Source: Campylobacterales bacterium (lineage in GTDB: Bacteria; Campylobacterota; Campylobacteria; Campylobacterales; Thiovulaceae). Taken from it: DNA of 15,997 nt. This document shows, one piece after another, positions 1 to 8,338 of the stretch. The DNA lies in NCBI GenBank assembly GCA_012963895.1, contig DTUW01000153.1:1-15997 (forward strand), in the 5' to 3' direction. Position numbers and translations under genes: made by a program. The number at the start of each line of letters is the position of its first letter. Position 1 is the first letter of the stretch. Below the pieces are notes generated by a model, which saw only the letters and a list, made by a program, of their open reading frames with translations, was not told where the DNA came from and searched no databases.

Positions 1-587
1 AGAAAATAGGATTTATGTCTGCTAAATTGAATCGAGGTAATATCAAATCCATAAAAGTCTATTTAGAGGGCGATGAGGTTGAGAAATATAGCAAATCTCT
101 AACTACATCTGCCATTATTGGAGTTTTAAAAGAGAGCTTAGGAGAGCAAGTAAATTATGTAAATAGCGAATTTATCGCAAAAGAGAGAGGGATTGCTATC
201 GAAAATAGAAAATTTTCCAATAAAAGCGGGTTTATAAATAGGGTTGGTGTGAAGCTTACGACCAATAAAGATATTATTCAAATTGCAGGGACAATTTTTG
301 GAGAAGCAGAAGAGAGAATAATAGAGATAAATGGATTTGATTTGGATATTCGACCACAAGGAAACATGGTGCTATTTACCAATAGCGATATTCCGGGAGT
401 GATTGGAGATGTTGGCTCAATCTTTGCAAAATATGGAGTAAATATAGCCGATTTCAGATTGGGTAGAGATAGCAACGGAAAGGCTCTGGCTGTAATTCAC
501 ACAGATGGAGAAGCCCCAGAAGAGGCGATAAATGAGCTATCTAAGTTGGAGGCTTGTATCTCTATCCAGACAGTTTCAATAGTGTAG
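1..587 (+). CDS. serA: D-3-phosphoglycerate dehydrogenase, C-terminal part (5' end outside window)
   Basis: This is the 3' part of a gene for phosphoglycerate dehydrogenase, which oxidises 3-phosphoglycerate to 3-phosphohydroxypyruvate in the first step of cytoplasmic serine synthesis. The reading frame (first whole codon at 3) is open to the window edge, so the ATG at 15 is internal and not the start. About 194 residues are visible. They match the regulatory half of long-form SerA: an allosteric substrate-binding domain over roughly the first 110 residues (starting near NRGNIKSI), then an ACT domain over the last 75 or so (GNMVLFTNSDIPGVIGDVGS). In the family the ACT domain mediates serine feedback inhibition. 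The Rossmann catalytic half lies upstream of the window. The stop TAG overlaps the GGAG ribosome binding site of the next gene, 10 bases before its ATG, so the two are probably co-translated. Identification is confident. Confidence 0.93.
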   Translation, partial: KIGFMSAKLNRGNIKSIKVYLEGDEVEKYSKSLTTSAIIGVLKESLGEQVNYVNSEFIAKERGIAIENRKFSNKSGFINRVGVKLTTNKDIIQIAGTIFGEAEERIIEINGFDLDIRPQGNMVLFTNSDIPGVIGDVGSIFAKYGVNIADFRLGRDSNGKALAVIHTDGEAPEEAINELSKLEACISIQTVSIV

Positions 588-597
588 GAGTTTCAAA

Positions 598-1074
598 ATG
601 GTTGAAGGGGTTGTAGTTTCTCTTTTGCAAACTTTGGCATCTTTTCTATTTAAAAACTATCTGGAAACTACAATCCCTACCGTCTCAGAAGGTGGAGAGC
701 AAAAAGAGTATATATGCGAAATTTCCAATCCACCATCGAAAAGAGCAACAGAAATACTATTGAAAAATAGGATAGAGTGGCTGAATGAAAAAGCTATTCA
801 AGAGAATTTGGGTAGTATTATTGGAGAAAAGGAACGGGAAATAGTTGAAAAGTTTCGCCGAGATTCCAATTTGGATAGTTTTATCCATTGGAATATGGAG
901 TATTTCCAAGGAAAAGGGTGTATTTCCAAAGAGAAACTATTCTCATATTTGAAAAAGAGATTGAAAAATATCAGTCGCTCTATCGCTCTCTATCACGAAA
1001 AAGAGGCATTTCACGAATTGGAGAGTGGAATATTCAAAAACTCCTATTTCAAGGAGTTGGAAGAGGAATTTTAG
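598..1074 (+). CDS. Conserved-position hypothetical protein, helical, 158 residues
   Basis: I do not recognise this protein. The start ATG at 598 follows a GGAG at 587-590 with 7-base spacing, and the stop lies 4 bases before the GTG of rsmA, so it sits inside a tight operon between serA and rsmA. A short mildly hydrophobic N-terminus (residues 3-18, VEGVVVSLLQTLASFLF) could be an amphipathic helix or weak membrane anchor; it is not a clear signal peptide because it lacks the Lys/Arg start and cleavage site. The rest is rich in Lys, Glu and Ile and predicted mostly helical. The C-terminus is acidic (ELEEEF). Two cysteines are present but form no motif. Location beside rRNA methylation and RNase J genes might suggest a link to RNA or ribosome work, but that is only inference. 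The real-gene call rests on the good ribosome binding site, tight packing and full-length frame. Confidence 0.8.
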   Translation: MVEGVVVSLLQTLASFLFKNYLETTIPTVSEGGEQKEYICEISNPPSKRATEILLKNRIEWLNEKAIQENLGSIIGEKEREIVEKFRRDSNLDSFIHWNMEYFQGKGCISKEKLFSYLKKRLKNISRSIALYHEKEAFHELESGIFKNSYFKELEEEF

Positions 1075-1078
1075 TTCA

Positions 1079-1864
1079 GTGGTTCGAGCAAAAAAGAGAT
1101 TTGGACAAAATTTTTTAAAAGATAGAACGATATTAGAGCAAATCATCAAAGCGATTCCCGATGACGACTACCAACTGGTAGAAATCGGGGCTGGTTTGGG
1201 TGATTTAACTAAGTATCTATTAGTATCTAATGGTGTGGTTGCTTTTGAGATAGATTTAGATTTATGCAACTACCTAAATAGCAAATTTTCAGAAGAGTTA
1301 GAGAACGGAAAATTAGAGCTATTTTGTAAAGATGTAATCGCTGTTTGGAGGGAGGAACTCTATTCAGAAAAATATAAAATAGTTGCCAACTTGCCATACT
1401 ATATTGCAACTAATATCATTTTCAAAGCTTTACAAGATAGAAATTGCAAAAGTATTACCGCTATGGTTCAGAAAGAGGTAGCTGATAAATTTGTGGCAAA
1501 AGTTGGAGAAAAGAATTTTAGTATGTTGAGTGTTGTTGCTCAATCTGCTGGAAAGGTGGTAAAAGTTGTAGATGTTCCACCGACAGCCTTTCAACCTATG
1601 CCTAAGGTCTATTCGGCTGTGGTTCAATTTAGAAAAGAGATAGAGACTATCTCCCACCATTTCATCTCCTTTCTCCAAATAGCATTTAAGCAACCTCGCA
1701 AAACTCTTCTGAAAAATCTATCTCAACACTATGAGAGAGATAGGTTGGAAACTCTTTTTTTTAAACTCAACCTGAATCTATCGATTCGACCTCATCAAGT
1801 AGATACACCTATATATCACCAAATATATCAAACATTAGAGGATAGAGAAATTGGAAGAGAATAA
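1079..1864 (+). CDS. rsmA: 16S rRNA (adenine(1518)-N6/adenine(1519)-N6)-dimethyltransferase, GTG start
   Basis: RsmA (KsgA) dimethylates two adjacent adenines near the 3' end of 16S rRNA during late small-subunit maturation, using S-adenosylmethionine. With a GTG start at 1079 the protein begins MVRAKKRFGQNFLKD, the standard RsmA N-terminus, and is 261 residues, normal for the family. The SAM-binding motif I (VEIGAGLGDLT) is at residues 34-44 and the catalytic NLPYY motif at 104-108. An in-frame ATG at 1025 exists but would add 18 residues unlike the family and overlap the previous gene by 50 bases, so GTG is preferred. A GAGGA at 1063-1067 could serve as a somewhat distant binding site. The 3' end overlaps the rnj start by 14 bases. 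An rsmA-rnj pair is a known arrangement in Campylobacterota such as Helicobacter and Campylobacter. Confidence 0.93.
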   Translation: MVRAKKRFGQNFLKDRTILEQIIKAIPDDDYQLVEIGAGLGDLTKYLLVSNGVVAFEIDLDLCNYLNSKFSEELENGKLELFCKDVIAVWREELYSEKYKIVANLPYYIATNIIFKALQDRNCKSITAMVQKEVADKFVAKVGEKNFSMLSVVAQSAGKVVKVVDVPPTAFQPMPKVYSAVVQFRKEIETISHHFISFLQIAFKQPRKTLLKNLSQHYERDRLETLFFKLNLNLSIRPHQVDTPIYHQIYQTLEDREIGRE

Positions 1865-3731
1865 CCGATATAGAAAAAATGGAAAAAAGAGTAATAGTCA
1901 TGTAATGAGTGGAGGAACACATCTAAATAGTTTCAATGCAGTTGGTAGAAATTACAAAGTGCCTTATGAGTTGATGGATCCAACTATCCGCCCATATGTT
2001 GAGAGAAATCAGAAGATGCATTTTAAGAGGTTGAATACATTCAATAAATTGAATTTCAACACTCCTACAAAAATCAGAATTACCCCTCTTGGCGGATTGA
2101 GTGAAGTTGGAGGAAATATATTAGTTGTCGAAACCGAAAAAGAGGCTATTATTATAGATGTTGGATTGAGTTTTCCAACAGAGGAGATGCACGGGGTGGA
2201 TATTCTGATACCCGACTTCTCCTATTTGAGACAAATTCGGAGAAAGCTAGTAGCCTATATCATCACTCACGGACATGAAGACCATATTGGAGCAATGCCA
2301 TACATCTTCAAGGAGTTTCAGCTACCTATTTACGGAACTCCTCTATCTCTTGCTCTGATATTGAATAAGTTTCAGGAACATAAGATAGCCCATTTTAAAA
2401 GCTTTTTTCGTCCTGTTGAAAAGAGACAACTCGTCCAAATTAGTAGAGATTTCAAAATAGAGTGGATTCACATGACCCACTCTATTATTGACTCCTCAGC
2501 CCTTGCAATAGTTACAGATGCGGGAACTATTATCCATACGGGAGATTTCAAATTTGACTATACCCCTGTTGATGGATATCCTCCTGATTTGCATCGACTG
2601 GCTTACTATGGAGAGAAAGGGGTTTTAGCACTTCTAAGCGATTCGACCAATTCACATAATCCGAAATTTACCCCGAGCGAAAGTATAGTTTTTCCAGCTT
2701 TCGATAGGATATTTGCCAATACAAAAGGGCGGATAATTATGTCTACCTTCTCCTCCAATGTTCACCGTATCTATCAGGCGATAGTAGCAGGGTTGAAATA
2801 CAATAGGAAAATTTGTGTCATTGGTCGCTCGATGGAACGACATTTAGAAACAGCTATCAATTACGACTACATTAGACTAAGTTTCGATATTTTCATTGAC
2901 CCTGATGAGGTGAAGAAGTATAGAGATAATGAGGTTCTCATCATTACAACAGGCTCACAAGGAGAGACAAATTCAGCCCTTTATAAAATGGCAAGAGATG
3001 AACATAGATTTGTTAAGATAAAACCTAATGATGTTGTTATTCTTTCAGCCAGATCTATTCCGGGTAATGAAGCCTCTATTTCTACAATGGTCAATTACCT
3101 TGAAATGGCTGGGGCTAAGGTCTATTATCAAACTGAAGATATTCATGTTTCTGGTCATGCTTCACAAGAGGAGCAGAAACTGATGATTAGGTTGATAAAA
3201 CCTAAATTTTTTGTTCCTGTCCATGGGGAATACAACCATCTAAATGCTCATCGTCGCACAGCTATCGCTTGTGGGGTAGTTGAAAAAAATATCTTACTTA
3301 TGAAAGATGGAGACCAGATAGAAATTCACCCAAAATACATTAAAAAAGTTCGACGAGTTAGAACAGGTAAAACATTTATTGACAACCAGAATAATGTTGA
3401 GGTTGAGAGCGATATAGTAATTGACCGCCAAAAATTGGCATCTGATGGAATTGTGGTGATTGTCGCCCAAGTTTCACGAGATGATAGTGAGCTAATAGCT
3501 AAACCTATGGTTACCAGTTTTGGACTGATTTCAGATAGGAGTGATAATTACCTTACAAATGAGCTTACAAGACTTTTAGAGGATTACCTCATTGGTATGA
3601 AAAATAGCAAACCTCATCTACTCGACCACCCAAGAGCTTTGGAGAATGACCTCAAATCGGTGGTTAGGAAATATTTGTATAAGAAATATAAAAAATATCC
3701 TCTGATTGTCCCTTCTGTCTTCGTTATGTAG
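1851..3731 (+). CDS. rnj: Ribonuclease J (metallo-beta-lactamase / beta-CASP), N-terminally extended, TTG start
   Basis: RNase J is a 5'-3' exo- and endoribonuclease that processes and degrades mRNA and rRNA. The 626-residue protein has the zinc-binding motif HGHEDH at residues 140-145, the TGDFKFD motif, the LSDSTNS segment and the beta-CASP/C-terminal motifs HVSGHASQEEQ and VPVHGEYNH. About 70 residues precede the catalytic core (ITPLGGLSEVGG near residue 77), basic and Asn-rich, matching the extension known in Helicobacter pylori RNase J but shorter. A TTG at 1851 is chosen because AGAGG lies at 1837-1841 with 9-base spacing, giving a 14-base overlap with rsmA and probable coupling. The first internal ATG, at 1905, would remove 18 residues of the unstructured extension and cannot be excluded. 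In H. pylori RNase J works with the helicase RhpA; no such partner is in the window. Confidence 0.95.
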   Translation: MEENNRYRKNGKKSNSHVMSGGTHLNSFNAVGRNYKVPYELMDPTIRPYVERNQKMHFKRLNTFNKLNFNTPTKIRITPLGGLSEVGGNILVVETEKEAIIIDVGLSFPTEEMHGVDILIPDFSYLRQIRRKLVAYIITHGHEDHIGAMPYIFKEFQLPIYGTPLSLALILNKFQEHKIAHFKSFFRPVEKRQLVQISRDFKIEWIHMTHSIIDSSALAIVTDAGTIIHTGDFKFDYTPVDGYPPDLHRLAYYGEKGVLALLSDSTNSHNPKFTPSESIVFPAFDRIFANTKGRIIMSTFSSNVHRIYQAIVAGLKYNRKICVIGRSMERHLETAINYDYIRLSFDIFIDPDEVKKYRDNEVLIITTGSQGETNSALYKMARDEHRFVKIKPNDVVILSARSIPGNEASISTMVNYLEMAGAKVYYQTEDIHVSGHASQEEQKLMIRLIKPKFFVPVHGEYNHLNAHRRTAIACGVVEKNILLMKDGDQIEIHPKYIKKVRRVRTGKTFIDNQNNVEVESDIVIDRQKLASDGIVVIVAQVSRDDSELIAKPMVTSFGLISDRSDNYLTNELTRLLEDYLIGMKNSKPHLLDHPRALENDLKSVVRKYLYKKYKKYPLIVPSVFVM

Positions 3732-3733
3732 TT

Positions 3734-4438
3734 TTGGAACTAAAAGAGAATGCAATAATCGTTAGCGATATTCACTACCACCCCCGATATAGGAGAGAGT
3801 TTCTAACTCTTCTTTCAGAGTTGGAAAGCTCTCCCCCTCCCCAGCTAATTCTCTTAGGTGATATTTTCGACCTCCTATTTGGAGAAGTTGATTGGACTAT
3901 CTCCCTAAATAAAGATGTAATTCAAAGACTTGATAGGCTTGGCACAAAGATAGAAGTCATCTATTTCGAAGGTAACCACGATTTCAATTTGGGAAACATT
4001 TTCAACAATATCCACATAGTCCCTATCTCTAAACAGCCGATGAGGTTGAGAAGTGGAGATATAGATATATTTCTAGCTCATGGAGATTTTCAAGAAGGGG
4101 GAATTTTCTATTTTTACAGAAGAGTAATAGAAAATAGGTATTTACTGAAATTTCTAGATTGGATAGATACCAAGTTGGGAAATATTATTATTAAACACAT
4201 AGAAAAGAGAGAAGAACAAAAAGAGAAATGCTATCAAAGGGGTAAAGCAGATATTAGATTTCAAAAAGAGAGAGGGATATATATATATGGTCATTTTCAC
4301 CAAAATAGAGGTATTCAGATAGGGGATAGCCTCTATCTTCTCCTCTCCCCCTTTGCTTGTAATAAAAGTAGTTTTGTAGTAAAATTGAAACGGCATGGTA
4401 TATGTTTGGAAAAATATGAGTTCAAGGATTCTGAATGA
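3734..4438 (+). CDS. lpxH: LpxH-like metallophosphoesterase (probable UDP-2,3-diacylglucosamine hydrolase)
   Basis: A 234-residue calcineurin-type phosphoesterase. All metal-binding motifs of LpxH are present in order: SDIH (Asp12, His14), GDIFD (Asp43), GNHD (Asn81, His82), HGD (His116) and a C-terminal GHFH (His187, His189; usually GHTH). LpxH hydrolyses UDP-2,3-diacylglucosamine to lipid X and UMP at the cytoplasmic face of the inner membrane, the fourth step of lipid A synthesis. Length agrees with the family (about 240). The specific substrate is inferred from motif layout; another phosphoesterase activity remains possible. The TTG start at 3734 is effectively forced: it precedes the DxH motif by 11 codons and no ATG, GTG or TTG lies between it and the upstream in-frame stop near 3689. 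There is no clear ribosome binding site, and the start is 2 bases after the rnj stop, suggesting reinitiation. Its own stop overlaps the cheV start (ATGA). Confidence 0.82.
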   Translation: MELKENAIIVSDIHYHPRYRREFLTLLSELESSPPPQLILLGDIFDLLFGEVDWTISLNKDVIQRLDRLGTKIEVIYFEGNHDFNLGNIFNNIHIVPISKQPMRLRSGDIDIFLAHGDFQEGGIFYFYRRVIENRYLLKFLDWIDTKLGNIIIKHIEKREEQKEKCYQRGKADIRFQKERGIYIYGHFHQNRGIQIGDSLYLLLSPFACNKSSFVVKLKRHGICLEKYEFKDSE

Positions 4439-5388
4439 TGCAACAAAAAAAAGATGTAGGGGTAAAGGTAGGTTCTAACGAGATAGAGCTGGTTGATTTC
4501 CGTATATTAAAAGATATTGGGGGGAAAGTATATGAGGGAATATATGGTATCAATGTGGCAAAAGTTAGAGAGATTATTAGACTACCTAAACTAAATATCT
4601 TACCAGGGGTTCCAGACTTTATTGAAGGTATTTTTGATTTGAGAGGAGTGGTGATTCCTGTTGTCAATCTTGCAAAATGGATGGAGGTTGATACAGGGAG
4701 ACCTTTTGATAAAAAAGTAAGAGTAATTATTGCCGAATTCAACAATATCCTAATAGGTTTTATAGTTCATGAAGCTAAAAGAATTCGGAGAATAAATTGG
4801 AAAGATATTGAACCTGCATCATTTGCAGCAGCTCACGATGGTGTAGGGGTTGAGAAAAATAAAATTACAGGTGTTACCAGAATAGAAAACAATGGAGTTT
4901 TACTAATCCTCGACCTTGAAAGTATAGTTCAAGAGTTGGGATTAGTTCAAGATGCCACAGAAGTAGATAAGGTTGCTAGTGGTGAGAAATTCTCAGGAAT
5001 GACCCTCCTATTAGATGATAGTGTAACGGCTAGAAAAGCTATGAAAACAGCTCTAAAACATTTAGGATTTGATGTAACAGAAGCTATCGATGGAGAAGAT
5101 GGATTTGAAAAATTGGAACAGCTATATAATGAGATGGGAGAAGAGAGATTTAAAGAAGAGATGAAACTAATCGTCTCAGATATTGAGATGCCAAAGATGG
5201 ACGGATTCCATTTTGCTTCAAAAGTGAAAAAAGATGATAGATTTAAAGAAGTTCCTATTCTATTCAACTCCTCCATTAGTGGAACTTTTAACGAAGAGAA
5301 GGGACTTGAAGCGGGTGGAGATGGATACCTTGTGAAGTTCGACCCTAAGCGGTTCTATGAAGAGGTATCGAGAGTAGTAAAAAGATAA
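4435..5388 (+). CDS. cheV: Chemotaxis coupling protein CheV (CheW domain + receiver domain)
   Basis: CheV links chemoreceptors to the CheA kinase and carries its own phosphorylatable receiver, thought to tune adaptation. The 317-residue protein has an N-terminal CheW-like domain (about residues 15-170, with IYGINVAKVREII and LPGVPDFIEGIFDLRGVVIP) and a C-terminal receiver domain (about 188-317). In the receiver the acidic pair is Asp194-Asp195, the likely phosphoacceptor is Asp249 (SDIEMPKMDG), the switch Ser is at 279 or 280, and the conserved Lys is 301. Lys301 is followed by Phe, not the usual Pro. The start ATG at 4435 overlaps the lpxH stop as ATGA; a second ATG at 4438 follows directly. 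AAGGA at 4424-4428 serves either. It heads a cheV-cheA-cheW set, the arrangement common in Campylobacterota, several of which carry more than one CheV. Confidence 0.95.
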   Translation: MMQQKKDVGVKVGSNEIELVDFRILKDIGGKVYEGIYGINVAKVREIIRLPKLNILPGVPDFIEGIFDLRGVVIPVVNLAKWMEVDTGRPFDKKVRVIIAEFNNILIGFIVHEAKRIRRINWKDIEPASFAAAHDGVGVEKNKITGVTRIENNGVLLILDLESIVQELGLVQDATEVDKVASGEKFSGMTLLLDDSVTARKAMKTALKHLGFDVTEAIDGEDGFEKLEQLYNEMGEERFKEEMKLIVSDIEMPKMDGFHFASKVKKDDRFKEVPILFNSSISGTFNEEKGLEAGGDGYLVKFDPKRFYEEVSRVVKR

Positions 5389-5409
5389 AACAATTAGAGA
5401 GGTATAAAC

Positions 5410-7800
5410 ATGGATGAATTTCAAGAGATACTGCAAGATTTCTTAGTTGAAGCATTCGAACTTATTGAACAACTCGACCAAGATTTGGTAGAGCTTGAAA
5501 ATAACCCTGATGACTTGGATTTGCTCAATAGGATTTTTAGGGTTGCTCACACTATCAAAGGTTCAAGCTCATTCCTAAACTTTGATGTTCTTACAAGACT
5601 TACCCACCACATGGAAGATGTTCTGAATAAAGCTCGAAAAGAGGAGCTAAAAGTTACTCCTGAGGTGATGGATGTCGTTTTACCATCTATCGACATGATG
5701 AAAGGACTTTTGGCTCAAATTCGAGACACGGGAACAGATGAAGGTGGGATTGATATTGAGGAGATAGTTCAAAAATTAGATGCTATTTCAAAAGGAGAAG
5801 ACCCATCGGCAGGAGGTGGTGGAGAAGCTCCCACAGAAGCCTCTTCTAATGAGAGTTCTGGATCTGAGGAAAAGGCTTCTGAGAATAAAGAGGGAGCGAC
5901 AGTAAATCCAGATGACCCATTAGCCGATGAGCCTGAATTAGATTACTCCAACATGTCAGAAGAAGAAATAGAAAAAGAGATAGAGAGACTTCTGAAAAAA
6001 AGACAAGAGGCTGATAGAGCTAAAAGAGAGGCTAAGAAAAAAGCTGAACAAGGAGGAGGGGAAGAGAAAAAACCAGAACAAAAAGCTCCAGCCCCACAAC
6101 AATCAAAACCAGCTGCTCCAAAACCAGCTGCCCCGAAACCTGCAAGTCCGGCCGGTGCTAAGAAACCACCTGCAAAACCAGCTGTTGAACAAACTATTAG
6201 GGTAGATGTTAGAAGACTTGACCACCTTATGAACCTCATCGGAGAGCTTGTTCTCGGTAAAAACCGACTTATGAAAATTAACGATGATGTAGAAGAGAGA
6301 TATGAGGGTGAAGAGTTCTTAGAAGAGCTAAACCAAGTTGTCTCTATGATATCTCTTGTAACTACAGATTTACAGATAGCTGTTATGAAAACGAGAATGC
6401 TCCCTATTGGTAAGGTCTTCAATAAGTTCCCAAGAATGATTAGAGACCTTTCAAGAGAGTTGAATAAGAAAATTGAACTAAGAATTGAAGGGGAAGAGAC
6501 AGAATTAGATAAATCTATTGTTGAAGAGATAGGAGACCCGCTAGTTCATATTATTAGAAACTCTTGCGACCATGGAATTGAAACACCAGAAGAGAGAGCA
6601 GCAAAAGGCAAGCCTGAAACTGGGGTTGTCGAACTCAAAGCATATAATGAAGGTAACCATATCGTTATCCAGATTACAGACGATGGGAAAGGTATGGATC
6701 CGGAGGTCTTAAAACAGAAATCTATTGAAAAAGGTATTCTTTCCGAAAAAGAAGCCGCTCAAATGACAGATAAAGAGGCTTTCGGATTGATATTCAGACC
6801 TGGTTTCTCAACGGCAGCCAAGGTAACCAATGTATCCGGTCGTGGGGTTGGTATGGATGTTGTTAAAACCAACATTGAGAAGCTCAATGGTATTATCGAT
6901 ATAGAGAGTGAGGTAAATGTTGGGACAACTATGAAATTGAAGATACCTCTAACTCTCGCAATTATTCAAGCCCTTTTGGTTGGAGTTCAAGAAGAGTATT
7001 ATGCAATCCCTCTTGCGTCAGTTCTCGAAACTGTGCGAATTACACCAGAAGAGATATACACAGTTGAAAATAGACAAGTTTTAAGACTTCGCGATGAGGT
7101 TCTTTCACTTGTCCATCTTGCTGATATTTTTGATGTTGAGAGAGTTTTCGAAAATCAAGACCATACCTATGTGGTCGTTCTTGGATTGGCAGAATCGAAA
7201 ATAGGGGTAATTGTAGATTCTCTTGTAGGACAAGAAGAGATAGTTATCAAAAATCTTGGCGAATATCTTAAAGGTATGGACGGAATTGCTGGAGCTACAA
7301 TTAGGGGAGATGGTGGAGTTACTCTAATTGTTGATGTTGCAGCGATTATGAACATGGCAAAAGAGATAAAATCACAAGCTGTCCAAGTCGAAACTACTCA
7401 ATCTAAACCTAAAAATGGACCAGAAGATTATGTAGTTATGATAGTTGATGATAGTAAGACAGATAGAAAAATTATGAAATCGGCTCTTAAACCTCTTGGA
7501 GTTCAAATTATTGAAGCTACCGATGGGGTCGATGCTCTTACAAAATTGAAGAGCGGTGAGTATGATATAGATGCTGTGATGGTAGATATTGAGATGCCTC
7601 GAATGGACGGATATACTTTGGCAACTGAAATTCGCAAATATAACAAATTCAAAAATCTACCTCTATTAGCTGTTACTTCCAGAAATAGTAAGAGCGATAG
7701 AATGAGAGGAGTTGAGGCTGGAATGAGTGAATATATCACTAAACCTTATTCTCCTGAATATATTGTAAATGTTGTTCGTAGAAATCTAGGTTTAGACTAG
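5410..7800 (+). CDS. cheA: Chemotaxis histidine kinase CheA with C-terminal receiver domain (CheAY)
   Basis: CheA autophosphorylates in response to chemoreceptors and passes phosphate to response regulators that control the flagellar motor. The 796 residues contain: P1 Hpt domain (about 1-105) with phospho-His47 in AHTIKGSSS; a long linker (about 110-262); P3 dimerisation helices (about 263-335); P4 ATPase with N-box His380 and Asn384, G1 DDGKGMD (424-430) and G2 GRGVGMD (477-483); P5 CheW-like domain (about 525-660); and a receiver (about 675-796) with Asp680-Asp681, phosphoacceptor Asp726 and Lys778. The fused receiver is typical of Campylobacterota, where it is proposed to act as a phosphate sink or tuning element. 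No P2 (CheY-docking) domain is recognisable; the linker instead has a Glu-rich helical stretch and a Pro/Ala/Lys repeat (6107-6160). GAGAGG at 5397-5402 is 7 bases from the ATG. Confidence 0.96.
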   Translation: MDEFQEILQDFLVEAFELIEQLDQDLVELENNPDDLDLLNRIFRVAHTIKGSSSFLNFDVLTRLTHHMEDVLNKARKEELKVTPEVMDVVLPSIDMMKGLLAQIRDTGTDEGGIDIEEIVQKLDAISKGEDPSAGGGGEAPTEASSNESSGSEEKASENKEGATVNPDDPLADEPELDYSNMSEEEIEKEIERLLKKRQEADRAKREAKKKAEQGGGEEKKPEQKAPAPQQSKPAAPKPAAPKPASPAGAKKPPAKPAVEQTIRVDVRRLDHLMNLIGELVLGKNRLMKINDDVEERYEGEEFLEELNQVVSMISLVTTDLQIAVMKTRMLPIGKVFNKFPRMIRDLSRELNKKIELRIEGEETELDKSIVEEIGDPLVHIIRNSCDHGIETPEERAAKGKPETGVVELKAYNEGNHIVIQITDDGKGMDPEVLKQKSIEKGILSEKEAAQMTDKEAFGLIFRPGFSTAAKVTNVSGRGVGMDVVKTNIEKLNGIIDIESEVNVGTTMKLKIPLTLAIIQALLVGVQEEYYAIPLASVLETVRITPEEIYTVENRQVLRLRDEVLSLVHLADIFDVERVFENQDHTYVVVLGLAESKIGVIVDSLVGQEEIVIKNLGEYLKGMDGIAGATIRGDGGVTLIVDVAAIMNMAKEIKSQAVQVETTQSKPKNGPEDYVVMIVDDSKTDRKIMKSALKPLGVQIIEATDGVDALTKLKSGEYDIDAVMVDIEMPRMDGYTLATEIRKYNKFKNLPLLAVTSRNSKSDRMRGVEAGMSEYITKPYSPEYIVNVVRRNLGLD

Positions 7801-7815
7801 TAGCAAGGAGTAGAG

Positions 7816-8313
7816 ATGAGTGCAAAATTACAAGAGGTTTTTCAAAAACAACAACAGCAACAGAACCAGTCTGAAATAGTTGCCGATGATGAGGTGCTTC
7901 AACTTGTAGGATTTATGGTTGGAGAAGAGGAGTATGCTATCCCTATTTTGACTATTCAGGAGATTATCAAACCTATTGAATATACCAGAGTGCCTCGCAC
8001 CCCTCAGTTTGTTTTAGGAGTTTTCAACTTGCGGGGTAGTGTTATTCCTCTAATCGATTTGCGGATAAAATTTGGAGTTCCTGCCACTAAGACCAATGAA
8101 GACACAAGATATATTGTTCTAAAAGATGGAGACGACACAGCTGGGTTTGTAATCGATAAACTAAATCAAGCTATGAGAATTGAAAAGAAGAATATCGACC
8201 CTGCACCAGAAGCTACCACCCAAGATAAAAGCCTAATTGAGGGTGTAGGTAAAAAAGAAGATAGAATTATCACAATTCTAAAAGTCTCTAAACTTTTGGA
8301 AAGAGATTTCTAA
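7816..8313 (+). CDS. cheW: Chemotaxis adaptor protein CheW
   Basis: CheW bridges chemoreceptor tips and the CheA P5 domain in the cytoplasmic signalling array. The 165-residue protein is a single CheW domain (about residues 30-165) with typical segments (GEEEYAIPILTIQEII, VPRTPQFVLGVFNLRGSVIP, LIEGVGKKEDRIITILKV). A short Gln-rich N-terminal tail (residues 10-21, with a QQQQQ run) precedes it; such tails are usually flexible. AAGGAG at 7805-7810 with 5-base spacing supports the ATG. It begins 15 bases after the cheA stop and is the last gene of the long + strand run; the 69-base gap after it contains a new promoter for the next genes. Identification is secure. Confidence 0.96.
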   Translation: MSAKLQEVFQKQQQQQNQSEIVADDEVLQLVGFMVGEEEYAIPILTIQEIIKPIEYTRVPRTPQFVLGVFNLRGSVIPLIDLRIKFGVPATKTNEDTRYIVLKDGDDTAGFVIDKLNQAMRIEKKNIDPAPEATTQDKSLIEGVGKKEDRIITILKVSKLLERDF

Positions 8314-8338
8314 TCTCCTAATATTCCCTATCTCTCCC

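Noticed and set aside
15..17. ATG at 15 as a gene start
   Set aside because: The frame is open to the window edge and the protein is the C-terminal half of SerA, so this Met is internal.
1025..1078. In-frame ATG at 1025 as the rsmA start
   Set aside because: It adds 18 residues unlike any RsmA N-terminus and overlaps the previous gene by 50 bases; GTG at 1079 gives the standard MVRAKKRFGQNFL start.
5943..6422. A 159-codon open frame on the - strand inside cheA
   Set aside because: It lies opposite the low-complexity linker and P3 of CheA, is Ser/Phe/Gly-rich as expected for an antisense of such repeats, and has no ribosome binding site or family features.
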